Assembly (NCBI GenBank): GCA_946477995.1
Contig: CAMLAI010000002.1
Location: forward strand, 1-64,000
Length of the DNA stretch: 64,000 bases
Direction of reading: 5' to 3'
Source of the DNA: an uncultured Gilliamella sp.
GTDB lineage: Bacteria; Pseudomonadota; Gammaproteobacteria; Enterobacterales; Orbaceae
Under the pieces are notes generated by a model. That model saw nothing but the letters and a program-made list of their open reading frames with translations. It searched no databases and was not told where the DNA came from. Below are positions 33,111-45,134 of the stretch, one piece after another (the first letter of the stretch is position 1; every line of letters starts with the position of its first letter). A program made the translations under genes and the position numbers.

Positions 33111-34967
33111 TCACAAATTTGCATCCGGCATTATTTCGATTTTAGCTTTAGAACGGATATCTTCAGCTAAATAATAATAGGTATTATTCATGAATAATGG
33201 TAATAATTCTGATGATATATCTTTCGATTCGCTAGGGGTATTAACACCCGTTAACACAACAACTGTTGCGCTTTTATCATTCAAATATTCTACGCCATAC
33301 ACGCGTTTAGATGTTGTTGAAGGTACCAGATCAAACACCATATTTATAACACGCGCATCGAGATCATTGTCATTACGATGTAGGGTATAATTTTTGGAAA
33401 ATTGCACATTTGCCGAACTACCTTTATTATTTAATTGTTCCATTGTGCTATTAACAGTAGCTTGAAAACGACTATTGGCAATATCTTGATGTAATTTTTT
33501 ATTAATTTCATCTTTAACTTCATCAAAAGGTGCAATACCTTCTGGTCGATAATCAACCACCTGAATGACAAAATCAGACAAATCTAAACCTTGTCCGACG
33601 GTTATCATTTCAGACACTTTACCTGTTACTTTACCATCAACTATCATTTCATCACTAAAAGCAACATCTCTAACTTCAGGATAACGTAAAATAGTTGATA
33701 CATCATTAAAATAAGCCCAATCAGAATTAAATAGTGGTAAATCAGATTCTTTAGCAATCAATTCTAATGAATTAGGATTTTTGTTAACTGCAGCTTGGAT
33801 TTTCTGTTCTACAGTTTCAAATGCATTTTTTATTTTCGAATTCTTAAGTTTTGATTCGATAATAGACTTAGCATAATCAAAATCCATTGCTTTAGCGGGT
33901 TGAATATCATCTAATTTGACAATAAGATATCCTTCATCAACAGCAATAGGATTAGATATTTGCCCTATTGTATCCAAGTGTGCATCTTTAAATGCCTGTG
34001 GTAAAGAATCATCATCAACAAACCAACCTAATGAACCATTTTTACCATATGGAGATGCATTATCTTGATTAACAGTTTTAGCAATACTTTCAAAATTGCT
34101 ACCTGATGCTAATTCATTAACAATATCATCAGCCTCATGTTTATCTTTGATATAAATTACACTATAAGATTTTTTTGCAGGAAAAGTATAATCTTTAATA
34201 TTGTTATTAAATTCTTGTTTTACCTCATCACCACTGACATGAATTTTTTTATTATATTGATATTCTTCATTTAAAATATAATTAAATTTCACTCTCTCTT
34301 TTTTATAAAATTCACTTTGGTGTTCGTCATAATATTTTTGCTCATCCTCTAACGTAATTTTCACATCATCGAGATTAACAATATTGGGATTAATCGCTGC
34401 TGTATAAATGGTTCGAGTTTGCTCCTTCAATTTAGAAATTTCTGAGTCCACAGGTAAAACAAAACTCGAATTGATTAGAGCGTCTATGACTTGTTGTTGT
34501 TGTAAAGATGATCTTATACCTTCACCATAAGTATCTGGTGTGTAACCATTGGCAGCTAAGAGGTCTAAATATTTTTCATTACTAAATTTACCATTGTCAA
34601 AAAATACTCTTTGCTGTCTTATAAACTCTTTTACTTGGTCATTACTTATATTTGCACCAAGTTGTTGAGAAAATTTATAGGCTAAATAGTTGGTAATTTC
34701 AGAATAAAATACGTTCCGACGAAGTTGTTTAATAAATGCAGGATCACCCATTGACGTTGAGGTAACTTCTTTTGCGCGTGCTTCAAATTCAGCTCGACTA
34801 ATACCTTCTCCATCAACTTTTGCAATATATAGTGTAGCATCGTTAGCTTTGTTACTACCACCAAACCCAAAAAAACCAATCCCTGTAAATATAAAAGATA
34901 AAATAATGATTGCAAAAATAATCTTAACGACAATATTATTTGCCGCTTTACGGATTGTATCCATCAT
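33111..34967 (-). CDS. ppiD: Periplasmic folding chaperone PpiD (SurA-N/parvulin)
   Basis: N-terminal MMDTIRKAANNIVVKIIFAIIILSFIFTGIG anchor, parvulin domain, downstream of lon. Start refined from 34988. Confidence 0.93.
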   Translation of the reverse strand: MMDTIRKAANNIVVKIIFAIIILSFIFTGIGFFGFGGSNKANDATLYIAKVDGEGISRAEFEARAKEVTSTSMGDPAFIKQLRRNVFYSEITNYLAYKFSQQLGANISNDQVKEFIRQQRVFFDNGKFSNEKYLDLLAANGYTPDTYGEGIRSSLQQQQVIDALINSSFVLPVDSEISKLKEQTRTIYTAAINPNIVNLDDVKITLEDEQKYYDEHQSEFYKKERVKFNYILNEEYQYNKKIHVSGDEVKQEFNNNIKDYTFPAKKSYSVIYIKDKHEADDIVNELASGSNFESIAKTVNQDNASPYGKNGSLGWFVDDDSLPQAFKDAHLDTIGQISNPIAVDEGYLIVKLDDIQPAKAMDFDYAKSIIESKLKNSKIKNAFETVEQKIQAAVNKNPNSLELIAKESDLPLFNSDWAYFNDVSTILRYPEVRDVAFSDEMIVDGKVTGKVSEMITVGQGLDLSDFVIQVVDYRPEGIAPFDEVKDEINKKLHQDIANSRFQATVNSTMEQLNNKGSSANVQFSKNYTLHRNDNDLDARVINMVFDLVPSTTSKRVYGVEYLNDKSATVVVLTGVNTPSESKDISSELLPLFMNNTYYYLAEDIRSKAKIEIMPDANL

Positions 34968-35055
34968 TTCTTGCTTTTCTCCATACACCTTAAGTTTTAA
35001 TTTGGCAAGTATAGCATATTTAGTTAAATTGGCTATTATCGGAATTATCCGAGAT

Positions 35056-35090
35056 AAAAAAAAAGATCAACATCAGTTGATCTTTTTAAT
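35056..35090. terminator. Terminator between lon and ppiD
   Basis: AAAAAGATCAA-CATCAG-TTGATCTTTTT. Confidence 0.75.
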
Positions 35091-35101
35091 TTTAAGGATG
35101 A

Positions 35102-37537
35102 TTAATTCAATCGGGCATGTGTAGGAATTTTAGTTTTCACTACTTTTGTAGCCTTTTTTGAAGAGGGTTTTAATTTAATGTTTTTTTTCAGTGGTTCGAT
35201 ACCAAATGGATTATTTTGTAATGCAATGGTGATCACGTCATCAATCCATTGAACAGGTCTGATATCAACTTCTGATTTTACATTATCAGGTATTTCCTCT
35301 AAATCTTTAACATTATCCTTTGGTATAATTACTGTTTTAATGCCACCGCGATGTGCTGCCAGTAATTTCTCTTTTAGTCCACCAATAGGTAACACTTCAC
35401 CACGTAAAGTTATTTCACCTGTCATGGCAACATCTGACCGGACAGGATTACCCGTTAGTGTCGAAATTAATGATGTACACATGGCAATACCAGCACTTGG
35501 TCCATCCTTTGGTGTCGCACCATCAGGAACATGTACATGTATATCGCGTTTTTCGTAAAAATCGCTATTAATACCTAATTTTTCTGCTCGAGAACGTACC
35601 ACCGTCAATGCCGTTTGGATAGACTCTTGCATAACATCACCTAACGAGCCTGTGTATGTTAGTTTTCCTTTACCAGGAACACTCACCGATTCAATTGTCA
35701 ATAAATCACCACCAACTTCTGTCCAAGCAAGACCAATAACTTGCCCTACGCGATTTTCGTTGTCAGTTTTACCGTAATCAAACCGTTGAATACCTAAGAA
35801 ATCCTTCAAATTATCTTGCGTAATCGTTACTTTTTTCAACTTACTGTTTAAGGCTAATTGCTTAACCACTTTACGGCAAATTTTGGCAATTTCTCGTTCT
35901 AAACTACGTACACCAGCCTCTCGAGTATAATAACGAATAATGCCGATAATCGCTGAATCATCAATCTCTATTTCTTTTGATTTTAATCCATTATTTTCAA
36001 TCTGTTTCGAAATTAAATGCTGCTTTGCAATATTCAATTTTTCGTCTTCGGTATAGCCTGATAGACGAATGACTTCCATCCTATCTAATAAAGGAGCAGG
36101 AATATTCATTGAATTCGCCGTAGCAACAAACATCACATCCGACAAGTCATAATCAACTTCTAAGTAGTGATCACTAAATGCATTATTTTGTTCTGGATCA
36201 AGCACTTCTAATAATGCAGAAGCAGGATCACCCCGCATATCTGATGCCATTTTATCAATTTCATCAAGTAAAAATAACGGATTTTTGACACCGACCTTAA
36301 CCATACGTTGTATCAATTTACCAGGCATAGAACCAATATAAGTACGTCTATGACCACGAATCTCGGCTTCGTCACGAACACCACCAAGAGCCATACGTAC
36401 ATATTGACGACCTGTTGCTTTAGCAATAGATTGGCCTAACGATGTTTTACCTACCCCTGGAGGACCAACTAAACATAAAATTGGACCTTTGACCTTATTA
36501 ACTCGTCCTTGTACGGCTAAGTACTCTAAAATACGGTCTTTAACTCGCTCTAAACCATAATGATCTTTATCCAAAACTTTCTGTGCTGCTTCAATATCTT
36601 TTTTGACTTTCGAACGTTTATGCCACGGAATCTGTATCATCCAGTCAATATAACCACGAACCACTGTTGCTTCAGCAGACATTGCCGGCATCATTTTGAG
36701 TTTATTAAGCTCCGCTAATGCTTTTTCGGTCGCTTCTTGAGGCATCTTTGCCTTAGTAATTTTCTCTTTTAGTTCTTCATATTCATCAGGTTTATTATCA
36801 ATATCACCCAATTCTTTATGGATTGCTTTGATCTGTTCGTTAAGATAATACTCTTTTTGCGCTTTTTCCATTTGCTGTTTAACGCGCTGGCGGATATTTT
36901 TTTCAACTTGTAATAAATCAATTTCCGCTTCCATCAATGAGATAAGCAATTCAAAACGCTTTTCTAAATTAGCGGTAACAAGTAACTCTTGTTTTTGTTC
37001 AACTTTTAAAAATAGCGTAGCTGCAATTGAATCAGCAAGTTGAGAAGGCTCTTTGATTAATCGAATTGAATCGACAACTTCTTGTGTGACTTTTTTATTC
37101 AGTTTTGCATAATCATCAAAATTAGAAAGTACTACCCGCATTAAAGCTTCATTTAAATCACTATCTTTATTTTTTTCATGCAATGGTTGAATACTAGCAA
37201 CGAAAAAATCATCTTCTTTTTGTTCAACAATATCAACAATTTTCGCTCTTTCGACGCCTTCAACTAATACTTTTACAGTGCCATCAGGCAGTTGAAGTAA
37301 TTGCAAAATATTTGCTACAGTACCAATTTCATATAAATCATCAATCTCAGGATCATCTTGTGAAGGATTTTTTTGGGTTACAAGAAAAACTTGTTTGTCC
37401 ATTTCCATTGCACTTTCAAGACAACGTATTGATTTATTACGACCAACAAAGAGAGGGATTACCATATGTGGAAAAACAACGACATCACGTAATGGTAAAA
37501 TAGGCATAATCATTTGGTTAGTTTGTTTTGTTTTCAT
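35102..37537 (-). CDS. lon: ATP-dependent protease La
   Basis: 811 aa; GPPGVGKTSLGQSIA, DGATPKDGPSAGIAM (catalytic Ser). Confidence 0.97.
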   Translation of the reverse strand: MKTKQTNQMIMPILPLRDVVVFPHMVIPLFVGRNKSIRCLESAMEMDKQVFLVTQKNPSQDDPEIDDLYEIGTVANILQLLQLPDGTVKVLVEGVERAKIVDIVEQKEDDFFVASIQPLHEKNKDSDLNEALMRVVLSNFDDYAKLNKKVTQEVVDSIRLIKEPSQLADSIAATLFLKVEQKQELLVTANLEKRFELLISLMEAEIDLLQVEKNIRQRVKQQMEKAQKEYYLNEQIKAIHKELGDIDNKPDEYEELKEKITKAKMPQEATEKALAELNKLKMMPAMSAEATVVRGYIDWMIQIPWHKRSKVKKDIEAAQKVLDKDHYGLERVKDRILEYLAVQGRVNKVKGPILCLVGPPGVGKTSLGQSIAKATGRQYVRMALGGVRDEAEIRGHRRTYIGSMPGKLIQRMVKVGVKNPLFLLDEIDKMASDMRGDPASALLEVLDPEQNNAFSDHYLEVDYDLSDVMFVATANSMNIPAPLLDRMEVIRLSGYTEDEKLNIAKQHLISKQIENNGLKSKEIEIDDSAIIGIIRYYTREAGVRSLEREIAKICRKVVKQLALNSKLKKVTITQDNLKDFLGIQRFDYGKTDNENRVGQVIGLAWTEVGGDLLTIESVSVPGKGKLTYTGSLGDVMQESIQTALTVVRSRAEKLGINSDFYEKRDIHVHVPDGATPKDGPSAGIAMCTSLISTLTGNPVRSDVAMTGEITLRGEVLPIGGLKEKLLAAHRGGIKTVIIPKDNVKDLEEIPDNVKSEVDIRPVQWIDDVITIALQNNPFGIEPLKKNIKLKPSSKKATKVVKTKIPTHARLN

Positions 37538-37732
37538 TTTATTCTCTCTAATAGTACAAAACCTATTATGTTGATATTGGGGTCGTTTTTAGATATTCAA
37601 GTCTATTATTTATGATTTAAATACATACTATTCCTGAAACATCTTGACAATATCTATACGATCTATACGTAATTATACCTAAACTATTTGAACTAATGCT
37701 TGTGAGTCAAAAACTAACAAGCATATCTAAAA

Positions 37733-39007
37733 TTATGCTGAAAGCTCAACATTATCTCGGTATACTAAACTTGGCGCTTGAGACTGTTCAACTGTTTCTT
37801 TTTCAACTATCACTTTTTTAATATTTTTGTTTGATGGTAAGTCATACATAGTATCTAACAAAATATTTTCAACAATTGAACGCAAGCCTCGTGCTCCAGT
37901 TTTTCGTTTTAAAGCTTTAGTTGCAATAGCAGCTAATGCCTCTGGAGTGAATTCAAGTTCAACACCATCTAAATCAAAAAGTGTTTCAAACTGTTTTGTT
38001 AATGCATTTTTCGGTTCAGTCAATATACTAATTAAAGCCTCTTTATCCAGTTCAGACAATGTGCCAATCACTGGTAATCGTCCAATAAATTCTGGAATCA
38101 AACCAAATTTGACTAAATCTTCCGATTCGATTTGCGCCAATAATTCGGATTCTGTTGCTTTATTTTTAGTACTTTTAACATCAGCGCCAAAACCTATGCC
38201 GGTGTTAGTAGAAACTCGATTTTCGATAACTTTATCTAAACCACTAAATGCGCCACCACAAATGAATAAAATTTTAGAAGTATCAACTTGTAAAAATTCC
38301 TGCTGCGGATGTTTACGCCCACCTTTAGGTGGAACCGAAGCAATAGTTCCTTCAATAATTTTTAAAAGTGCTTGTTGAACGCCTTCACCAGATACATCTC
38401 GAGTGATAGATGGATTATCAGATTTTCGAGAAATCTTATCGATTTCATCAACATAAATAATTCCACGTTGAGCTTTTTCAACATCATAGTCACAATTTTG
38501 TAATAACTTTTGAATGATATTTTCAACATCTTCACCGACATAACCAGCTTCAGTTAGCGTTGTTGCATCAGCCATAGCGAAAGGAACATCTAAAAAACGC
38601 GCTAACGTTTCAGCTAATAATGTTTTACCACTACCAGTTGGCCCGATTAATAGAATATTACTTTTACCTAATTCAACATCATTACGGCTAGCATGATTAC
38701 GTAAGCGCTTATAGTGATTATAAACAGCAACGGATAAAACCTTTTTCGCTCGATCTTGACCAATCACATATTCATCAAGATGTTTTCGAATTTCATGTGG
38801 AGTTGGTAAAGGTTTGCTAATAAACTCTTCATGAGAAAGGAAGCTTTTAGTTTCTTCTTTTAAGATATCATTACATAATCCTATGCATTCGTTACAAATA
38901 TAAATAGATGATGGACCAGCAATTAATTTACGAACTTCATGTTCACTTTTCCCACAAAAAGTACAATAGAGTAATTTTTCAGAACTTTCTTTATTCACTT
39001 TTACCAC
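37733..39007 (-). CDS. clpX: ClpXP ATPase subunit ClpX
   Basis: Zinc finger [11 protein letters not shown]...[37 protein letters not shown]. Confidence 0.97.
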   Translation of the reverse strand: MVKVNKESSEKLLYCTFCGKSEHEVRKLIAGPSSIYICNECIGLCNDILKEETKSFLSHEEFISKPLPTPHEIRKHLDEYVIGQDRAKKVLSVAVYNHYKRLRNHASRNDVELGKSNILLIGPTGSGKTLLAETLARFLDVPFAMADATTLTEAGYVGEDVENIIQKLLQNCDYDVEKAQRGIIYVDEIDKISRKSDNPSITRDVSGEGVQQALLKIIEGTIASVPPKGGRKHPQQEFLQVDTSKILFICGGAFSGLDKVIENRVSTNTGIGFGADVKSTKNKATESELLAQIESEDLVKFGLIPEFIGRLPVIGTLSELDKEALISILTEPKNALTKQFETLFDLDGVELEFTPEALAAIATKALKRKTGARGLRSIVENILLDTMYDLPSNKNIKKVIVEKETVEQSQAPSLVYRDNVELSA

Positions 39008-39019
39008 CTAATTTATTTA

Positions 39020-39628
39020 TTATGATCGTTTACTGTATATGGCATCAACTAATCCATATTCAACTGCTTTTTCGGCAGACATAAAGTTATCACGATCGGT
39101 ATCTTTTTCTATCACGCTGATATCTTGACCGGTATGCTTGGCTAAAATACTATTCAACCGACTTTTTACCTGTAAAATTTCCTGAGCATGAATTTGAATA
39201 TCGGAAGCTTGTCCTTGAAAACCACCTAATGGTTGATGAATCATAACCCGAGCATTAGGTAAGCAGTAACGTTTACCTTTAGTGCCAGCAGTCAGTAGTA
39301 GTGACCCCATTGAACATGCTTGTCCCAAACAAATAGTGCTTACATCTGGTTTGATAAATTGCATTGTATCGTAAATAGCCATGCCTGCTGTGACGACACC
39401 GCCAGGTGAATTAATATATAAATAAATATCTTTTTCGGGATTTTCAGCTTCTAGAAATAACATCTGAGCAATAATTAAATTCGCCATATTATCTTCAACT
39501 TGACCAGTTAAAAATATAACGCGTTCTTTCAATAATCGTGAGTATATGTCGTAAGCTCTTTCTCCTCGCGAGCTTTGTTCAACAACCATTGGAATAACGC
39601 TCATATATGGTTCTAAAGGCATTTTCAT
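39020..39628 (-). CDS. clpP: ATP-dependent Clp protease proteolytic subunit
   Basis: 202 aa; [11 protein letters not shown] (Ser), [13 protein letters not shown] (His). Confidence 0.97.
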   Translation of the reverse strand: MKMPLEPYMSVIPMVVEQSSRGERAYDIYSRLLKERVIFLTGQVEDNMANLIIAQMLFLEAENPEKDIYLYINSPGGVVTAGMAIYDTMQFIKPDVSTICLGQACSMGSLLLTAGTKGKRYCLPNARVMIHQPLGGFQGQASDIQIHAQEILQVKSRLNSILAKHTGQDISVIEKDTDRDNFMSAEKAVEYGLVDAIYSKRS

Positions 39629-39646
39629 CTCCTAATTAAACAAAAT

Positions 39647-39675
39647 AGCCCAAACAGACAATCCTTATTTGGGCT
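39647..39675 (-). terminator. Hairpin in tig-clpP intergenic region
   Basis: AGCCCAAA ... TTTGGGCT stem with a 13-nt loop, downstream of tig. Confidence 0.5.
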
Positions 39676-39719
39676 CTAAAGTGATCTTTTTGATTAAATG
39701 AAACAGATAATAAAAAAAA

Positions 39720-41027
39720 CTAAGCTACTTGTTGATTCATTAATTCAGAAAATGAGTAATTTTTATCTGTTACTTTAGCGCTAGCTAATAATAAATCAAC
39801 AACTTGATCTTCTAATGCTACAGAACGAAGATTATCCATAGCTTTTTTATCTTTATGATAATATTCTATGACTTCTTTTGGATCTTCATAAGCTGTTGCA
39901 ATTTCATCAATTAATGATTTCACTCGTGTTTCATCAGCTTTAAGTTTATTACTTTCAATGATTTCACCAAATAGTAATCCCACCGATACGCGACGTTTCG
40001 CTTCTGCTTCAAAAAGTTCTTTAGGTAATTCCATTGCTTGTTTCACATTACCACCAAAGCGAGAGACTGCTTGTTGGCGTAATACATCAATTTCGCGCTC
40101 AATTAAGGCATTAGGAACATCAATTTCATTATTTTTAACTAAACCATCAATGACTTGAGCTTTTATTTTGTTACGAATAGTTGCATTAAGCTCACGTAAC
40201 ATATTTTTACGCACTTCTGCACGTAAACTTTCAACAGTACCATCAGCAATACCAAATCGTTTGATAACGTCTTTATTTAATTCAGGTAGTTCTAGCTCTT
40301 CAACTTTGTTTAAGGTCGCAGCAAAAACAGCCGGTTTACCTTTTAAGTTTTCAGCATGATAGTCTTGAGGGAAAGTGACGTTAATATCAAATTTATCACC
40401 AGCTTTATGACCAACAATTGCATCTTCAAAGCCAGGAATCATACGGCCTTGACCTAAAACTAGAGTAAAATTATCCGCTTTTCCACCTTCAAATTCACTA
40501 CCATCAACTTGACCAACAAAATCTAAAGTAACGCGATTTTGTTCTTGTGCAGATTGATCTACCTCTTTCCAAGTGCCTTGTTGTTTACGTAAAGTCTCGA
40601 TCATTGTATCAATATCAGCATCATTTACTTCAGCGACAGGTTTTTCAACTTCAATTTTATCTAAATCTTTAATTTTAACATCCGGATAAACTTCAAATTC
40701 AACCGTATAAGTATAATCTTGTCCTTCTTTAAACTGAGTAGGAGAATAAGTTGGTGCGCCAGCTGGATTGATTTTTTCTTGAATAATTGCATCAACAAAA
40801 TTTCGTTGCATTAAATCACTTAATGCATCTTGTAAAATAGAAGCCCCATAACGCTGCTCAACAATTTTTAAAGGTACTTTTCCTTTACGAAAGCCATCAA
40901 TACGTACTTTTTTTGCAGTATTAATGAGTTCTTTATCAACCGCTTTTTTAATGTCTTCTGCTTTAATTGTAATTGATAAACGTCGACCTAAACCTTGTGT
41001 TGTTTCTACCGAAACTTGCATCTTCAT
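39720..41027 (-). CDS. tig: Trigger factor
   Basis: 435 aa; [39 protein letters not shown] domain [36 protein letters not shown]. Confidence 0.96.
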   Translation of the reverse strand: MKMQVSVETTQGLGRRLSITIKAEDIKKAVDKELINTAKKVRIDGFRKGKVPLKIVEQRYGASILQDALSDLMQRNFVDAIIQEKINPAGAPTYSPTQFKEGQDYTYTVEFEVYPDVKIKDLDKIEVEKPVAEVNDADIDTMIETLRKQQGTWKEVDQSAQEQNRVTLDFVGQVDGSEFEGGKADNFTLVLGQGRMIPGFEDAIVGHKAGDKFDINVTFPQDYHAENLKGKPAVFAATLNKVEELELPELNKDVIKRFGIADGTVESLRAEVRKNMLRELNATIRNKIKAQVIDGLVKNNEIDVPNALIEREIDVLRQQAVSRFGGNVKQAMELPKELFEAEAKRRVSVGLLFGEIIESNKLKADETRVKSLIDEIATAYEDPKEVIEYYHKDKKAMDNLRSVALEDQVVDLLLASAKVTDKNYSFSELMNQQVA

Positions 41028-41129
41028 ACCTCAAAATTATTAAATAATATCTGCTCAAAATTAGTTTAACTTAATAATTGAGCTAAAAAAATTGATAAAA
41101 TAGGCAAGCATTATACCGACCGTAATCGC

Positions 41130-42158
41130 CTACGTCGAGACATTTAATAGTTTCTTCTCAAGCGCTTTCAAACGTTTATTCATTTCATCAATATGTAATA
41201 CCAATGAAGCGGTTTTTCGCCATACTTTATTTTCTTGTAATGGGATCCCTGATGAGTAAACGCCAGGCTCTTTAATAGGGCGCATAACCATTCCCATTCC
41301 TGTTACGGTAACTTGATCACATATTTCCATATGCCCGTTAATGACGCTCGCTCCACCAATCATACAGTGACGACCAATAGTTAAACTTCCCGCCATAATA
41401 ACGCCACCAGCGACCGCAGTATGATCACCGATTACATCATTATGCGCAATTTGGCATTGGTTATCGATAATCACGCCATCACCAATTACTGTATCATCGA
41501 GTGCACCACGATCAATTGTTGTTGAAGCACCAATTTCTACATTGTTACCAATGATAACCCGACCTAATTGTGGGATTTTAATCCATTTACCGCGATCATT
41601 AGCGTATCCAAATCCATCTGCACCAATGACGGTACCGGATTGAATTAAACAATTATCACCAATTATACAATTATGATATACAGAGATATTAGCCCATAAT
41701 TTTGTCCCTGAGCCAATCGTCGTATTTTTTCCTATAAAACAACCAGGACCAATAATGCAATTATCACCAAGTACAACACCACTTTCGATAACAGCATTTG
41801 CACCAATCGAAATATTAGTACCTAATTTTGCTGTTGGATCTATTACAGCAGTCGTTGCTATACCTTCAGCGGGTACAGGTGTACTGTCAAGTAACTGAGC
41901 TAATTTTGCATAAGCGAGATAGGGATTTTTGACAATTAGAGCAGCACCCTTCCAATATTCAAGACTATCCTCTGTCATCACAACAGCAGAAGCTTTACAT
42001 TCTAATAAGTTACTTTGCAATTTTTTATCAGACAAAAAAGTAATTTGTCCTGATTTTGCACTTTGCATTGAAGCAATACCGGTGATGGATAATTCACCAT
42101 CACCATGTAACTTCGCATCAAGCTGTTGAGCTAGTTGTTTTAAACAAAAAGCTGACAT
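41130..42158 (-). CDS. lpxD: UDP-3-O-acylglucosamine N-acyltransferase LpxD
   Basis: Hexapeptide-repeat protein, [42 protein letters not shown]. Confidence 0.96.
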   Translation of the reverse strand: MSAFCLKQLAQQLDAKLHGDGELSITGIASMQSAKSGQITFLSDKKLQSNLLECKASAVVMTEDSLEYWKGAALIVKNPYLAYAKLAQLLDSTPVPAEGIATTAVIDPTAKLGTNISIGANAVIESGVVLGDNCIIGPGCFIGKNTTIGSGTKLWANISVYHNCIIGDNCLIQSGTVIGADGFGYANDRGKWIKIPQLGRVIIGNNVEIGASTTIDRGALDDTVIGDGVIIDNQCQIAHNDVIGDHTAVAGGVIMAGSLTIGRHCMIGGASVINGHMEICDQVTVTGMGMVMRPIKEPGVYSSGIPLQENKVWRKTASLVLHIDEMNKRLKALEKKLLNVST

Positions 42159-42655
42159 TATTTACTAACCTTTTCCAATACTTTATTTGTGATATCTACA
42201 GCATCTGATGCTGATAATGTCGCTTCAGCTTTTAAAATGATATCGTACTTTTCAGTAGTAACAATGTCTTTAACCGCTTCTTGAATTTTAGTTAATAATT
42301 TGCCGGCTTCTTCTGTTTCACGTTTACGATAATCAGCTGAAAATGCTTTAGCTTTGTTTTCAAAATCAGAAATTGTTTTGTTTAATTTAGTTTTTTCAGA
42401 AGCAGATAAAGTCAGACCATCTTTTTTGAGACGAGCAGCAGCATCTCCTGCTTTCTTTTCTTCGTCTTGCAGAGATTTAGCTCTTGCTTCAAATTCCTTA
42501 TCTAATGCTTTACCTACTGTTTCTCGTTGTGGCATTTTTTGTAAAACTGACATAACATCAACCACACCAATTTTCACTTCTGCATTTGCCATACCTGTAA
42601 ACAATAATGCAGCACTTATACCTAGAACTGAAATAATTTTTTTCACTTTTATCAC
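42158..42655 (-). CDS. skp: OmpH/Skp family periplasmic chaperone
   Basis: Signal peptide, coiled-coil composition, between bamA and lpxD. Confidence 0.92.
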   Translation of the reverse strand: MIKVKKIISVLGISAALLFTGMANAEVKIGVVDVMSVLQKMPQRETVGKALDKEFEARAKSLQDEEKKAGDAAARLKKDGLTLSASEKTKLNKTISDFENKAKAFSADYRKRETEEAGKLLTKIQEAVKDIVTTEKYDIILKAEATLSASDAVDITNKVLEKVSK

Positions 42656-42685
42656 CTATGTCTATTTATTAATTTTGACATGGCA

Positions 42686-45109
42686 TTACCATGTCGATCC
42701 TATATTAAACTGGAACTGTTGAGCCGAGTCTCCATTATATTTTTTAAACGGCTGTGCATAAGAAAAGACTAATGGTCCTAAAGGGGACATCCATTGCACA
42801 GCTAAACCTGCTGACATTCTTATATCAGATGGAGAGCTATAATCCGGAATATTATGTCCTTTAAAGTCCCATTCGGTATCCCATACTGTACCAGCATCAA
42901 AAAATACAGAGGTACGAACATTATCTACATATTTTTCACCAATGAATGGTGTTGGCACTATTAATTCAGTACTAGCAAAAGCAATAGCATTACCACCAAC
43001 CGCATCTTTAGACCTTGTACATGTACTTGTATCATCTAAACCACTACAGCCTTTACTGTTATTGAAATATACAGCCTTAGGACCAACGGTATTTGATTTA
43101 AAACCACGAAGTACTGTTGAACCACCAGCATAGAAGTTCTCATAAAATGGTAATTCTTTACCGCCAAGACCATTACCATAACCTAAACGGCCACGAGTTA
43201 AAAAGACCCAATGATGTTCAGAATCAAATGGTAAATAATACGATGCATCAGTAACTAGCTTGTAAAAACGGTTATCAAATACTGGTGCAGAAATTTTAGC
43301 ATTAGAGGTTATTTTTAAACCATCAGTCGGGAAGAAACCACGATCTAACGAATTATAAGTCCAATATGCATTTAATAATAAGTCATTGGTATCAAACGAT
43401 ATAGAGTGTTTATCTTTTGTTTTTTCGCCCATTTTATCAAAATATCGCCACATACCATATTGGGCTTTCATATCTGATAGCTTATGATTTGCGTATTCGG
43501 TACCAAAACGAACAAAATTATTCTCACTAATTGGAAAACCTAAATTAGCTGAGGCTCCCCATGTTTTACTCGAATATTCTGATTCATCTTTATCATCATC
43601 AGCTTTATAAGTATTATAATAAATACTTCCACCTAAACTGACACCATCCACCGTAAAATACGGGTCAACAATTGAGATAGATGCAGTTTTGTCAGTATCT
43701 GTAGTATTCACATCAAACGATACACTGTTACCTGTACCTAACCAGTTATCTTGTGAAATACCAGCATTGAAACTTATTCCACTATCTGAGCCAATACCAA
43801 CACCAAATTTAATACTACCCGTATTGCGTTCACTCACTTTATAAATGATATCAACTTGATCATCAACGCCCGGAACACGTTCAGTGTTGGCTTCGACTGT
43901 ATCAAAAAAGCCAAGTCGATTTAATCGATCTTTACCTAGTTCCACCAAACCGTTACTTAACCAAGCCCCTTCCATTTGACGAAGTTCACGACGAACAACA
44001 CTCTCACTAGTAACAGTGTTACCAACGATTTTAATATTACGAACATAATAACGTTGGCCTACATCAACCATGACAGTTAATTTGACCTGATGGTTGGCAT
44101 CATCCATCTCTGGTTGGATAGCCACTCGAGGATAGGCATAACCAAAATTAGCAAGTAAACGTTTAATATTATCTTCAACATCGGTAATTTTTTTGCCGTT
44201 ATACAGCTCACCAATTGTTACGTTTTCTTTTGCTATTTTAGCAATAGCATCTTTATGACCAGCGAAATTGCCTTTAAAATCAAGGCCTGATAGTTTGTAC
44301 TGCTCACCTTCATGAATATTAATGGTGACGTAAATGCCTTTTTTATCTGGCGTTAAACTTACTTGAGTTGATTCAATATTAAATCGAGCATATCCACGAT
44401 TGAGGTAAAAACTTTGTAATTCATCTAGATCGTTAGCTAATTTTTGTTTTTGATATTTACGATCACCAAGCATATTCCACCAAGGAACTTCATCTCGCAA
44501 AGAAAAACGGGCAATAAGCTCTTCAGAAGAAAAAGCTTTCGCACCGACAATATTGATTTGATCGATTAATGCGGATTTTCCTTCTGCAATAACTAATTTC
44601 AGATCAACACGATTTCGAGATAATGGTGTAACAACAGCTTTGATTTTTGCGTTATATTTACCGACACTATAATAAAAATCTTCTAGCCCTTTTTCTATTC
44701 CTGAAAGCATTGTACGATCCAACGCTTCACCTTCTCGAATTCCAGAACTATCTAAATTCTTTTTTAACATGTCATCTTTGACTGATTTATTACCAGAAAA
44801 AGTAATACTTGCAATAGTTGGCCGTTCTTGAACATGAACAATTAATCGATCACCATCACGAGAAACACTAATGTTTTCAAAATTGCCACTCGCATAAAGT
44901 GATTTGATGATACGCCCTAGATCGGCCTCATTCACATAATCGCCAACTTGAACAGGCATTTCAAGCAATGCCGCTCCCGGAGTAACCCGTTGTAATCCTT
45001 CGAATTTAATATCCTTTACCACAAAATCATCAACACAAAATGCGTTAGAACTGTATACCGCTGTGGTACTAAACAGCAAAGATGCTATAAGTAATTTATT
45101 TATTTTCAT
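42686..45109 (-). CDS. bamA: Outer membrane protein assembly factor BamA
   Basis: 807 aa; POTRA repeats then barrel ([17 protein letters not shown]-terminal FQFNIGSTW). Confidence 0.97.
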   Translation of the reverse strand: MKINKLLIASLLFSTTAVYSSNAFCVDDFVVKDIKFEGLQRVTPGAALLEMPVQVGDYVNEADLGRIIKSLYASGNFENISVSRDGDRLIVHVQERPTIASITFSGNKSVKDDMLKKNLDSSGIREGEALDRTMLSGIEKGLEDFYYSVGKYNAKIKAVVTPLSRNRVDLKLVIAEGKSALIDQINIVGAKAFSSEELIARFSLRDEVPWWNMLGDRKYQKQKLANDLDELQSFYLNRGYARFNIESTQVSLTPDKKGIYVTINIHEGEQYKLSGLDFKGNFAGHKDAIAKIAKENVTIGELYNGKKITDVEDNIKRLLANFGYAYPRVAIQPEMDDANHQVKLTVMVDVGQRYYVRNIKIVGNTVTSESVVRRELRQMEGAWLSNGLVELGKDRLNRLGFFDTVEANTERVPGVDDQVDIIYKVSERNTGSIKFGVGIGSDSGISFNAGISQDNWLGTGNSVSFDVNTTDTDKTASISIVDPYFTVDGVSLGGSIYYNTYKADDDKDESEYSSKTWGASANLGFPISENNFVRFGTEYANHKLSDMKAQYGMWRYFDKMGEKTKDKHSISFDTNDLLLNAYWTYNSLDRGFFPTDGLKITSNAKISAPVFDNRFYKLVTDASYYLPFDSEHHWVFLTRGRLGYGNGLGGKELPFYENFYAGGSTVLRGFKSNTVGPKAVYFNNSKGCSGLDDTSTCTRSKDAVGGNAIAFASTELIVPTPFIGEKYVDNVRTSVFFDAGTVWDTEWDFKGHNIPDYSSPSDIRMSAGLAVQWMSPLGPLVFSYAQPFKKYNGDSAQQFQFNIGSTW

Positions 45110-45134
45110 TGTAAATGTTTATAACCTCATCCCA

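Noticed and set aside
37697-37725. Inverted repeat ATGCTTGT ... ACAAGCAT between clpX and lon
   Set aside because: 8-bp stem with a 13-nt loop and no T-tract; too weak to call a terminator or regulatory site.
37827-38378. 183-aa + strand ORF
   Set aside because: Antisense to clpX; composition is that expected from reverse-frame translation of a conserved gene.
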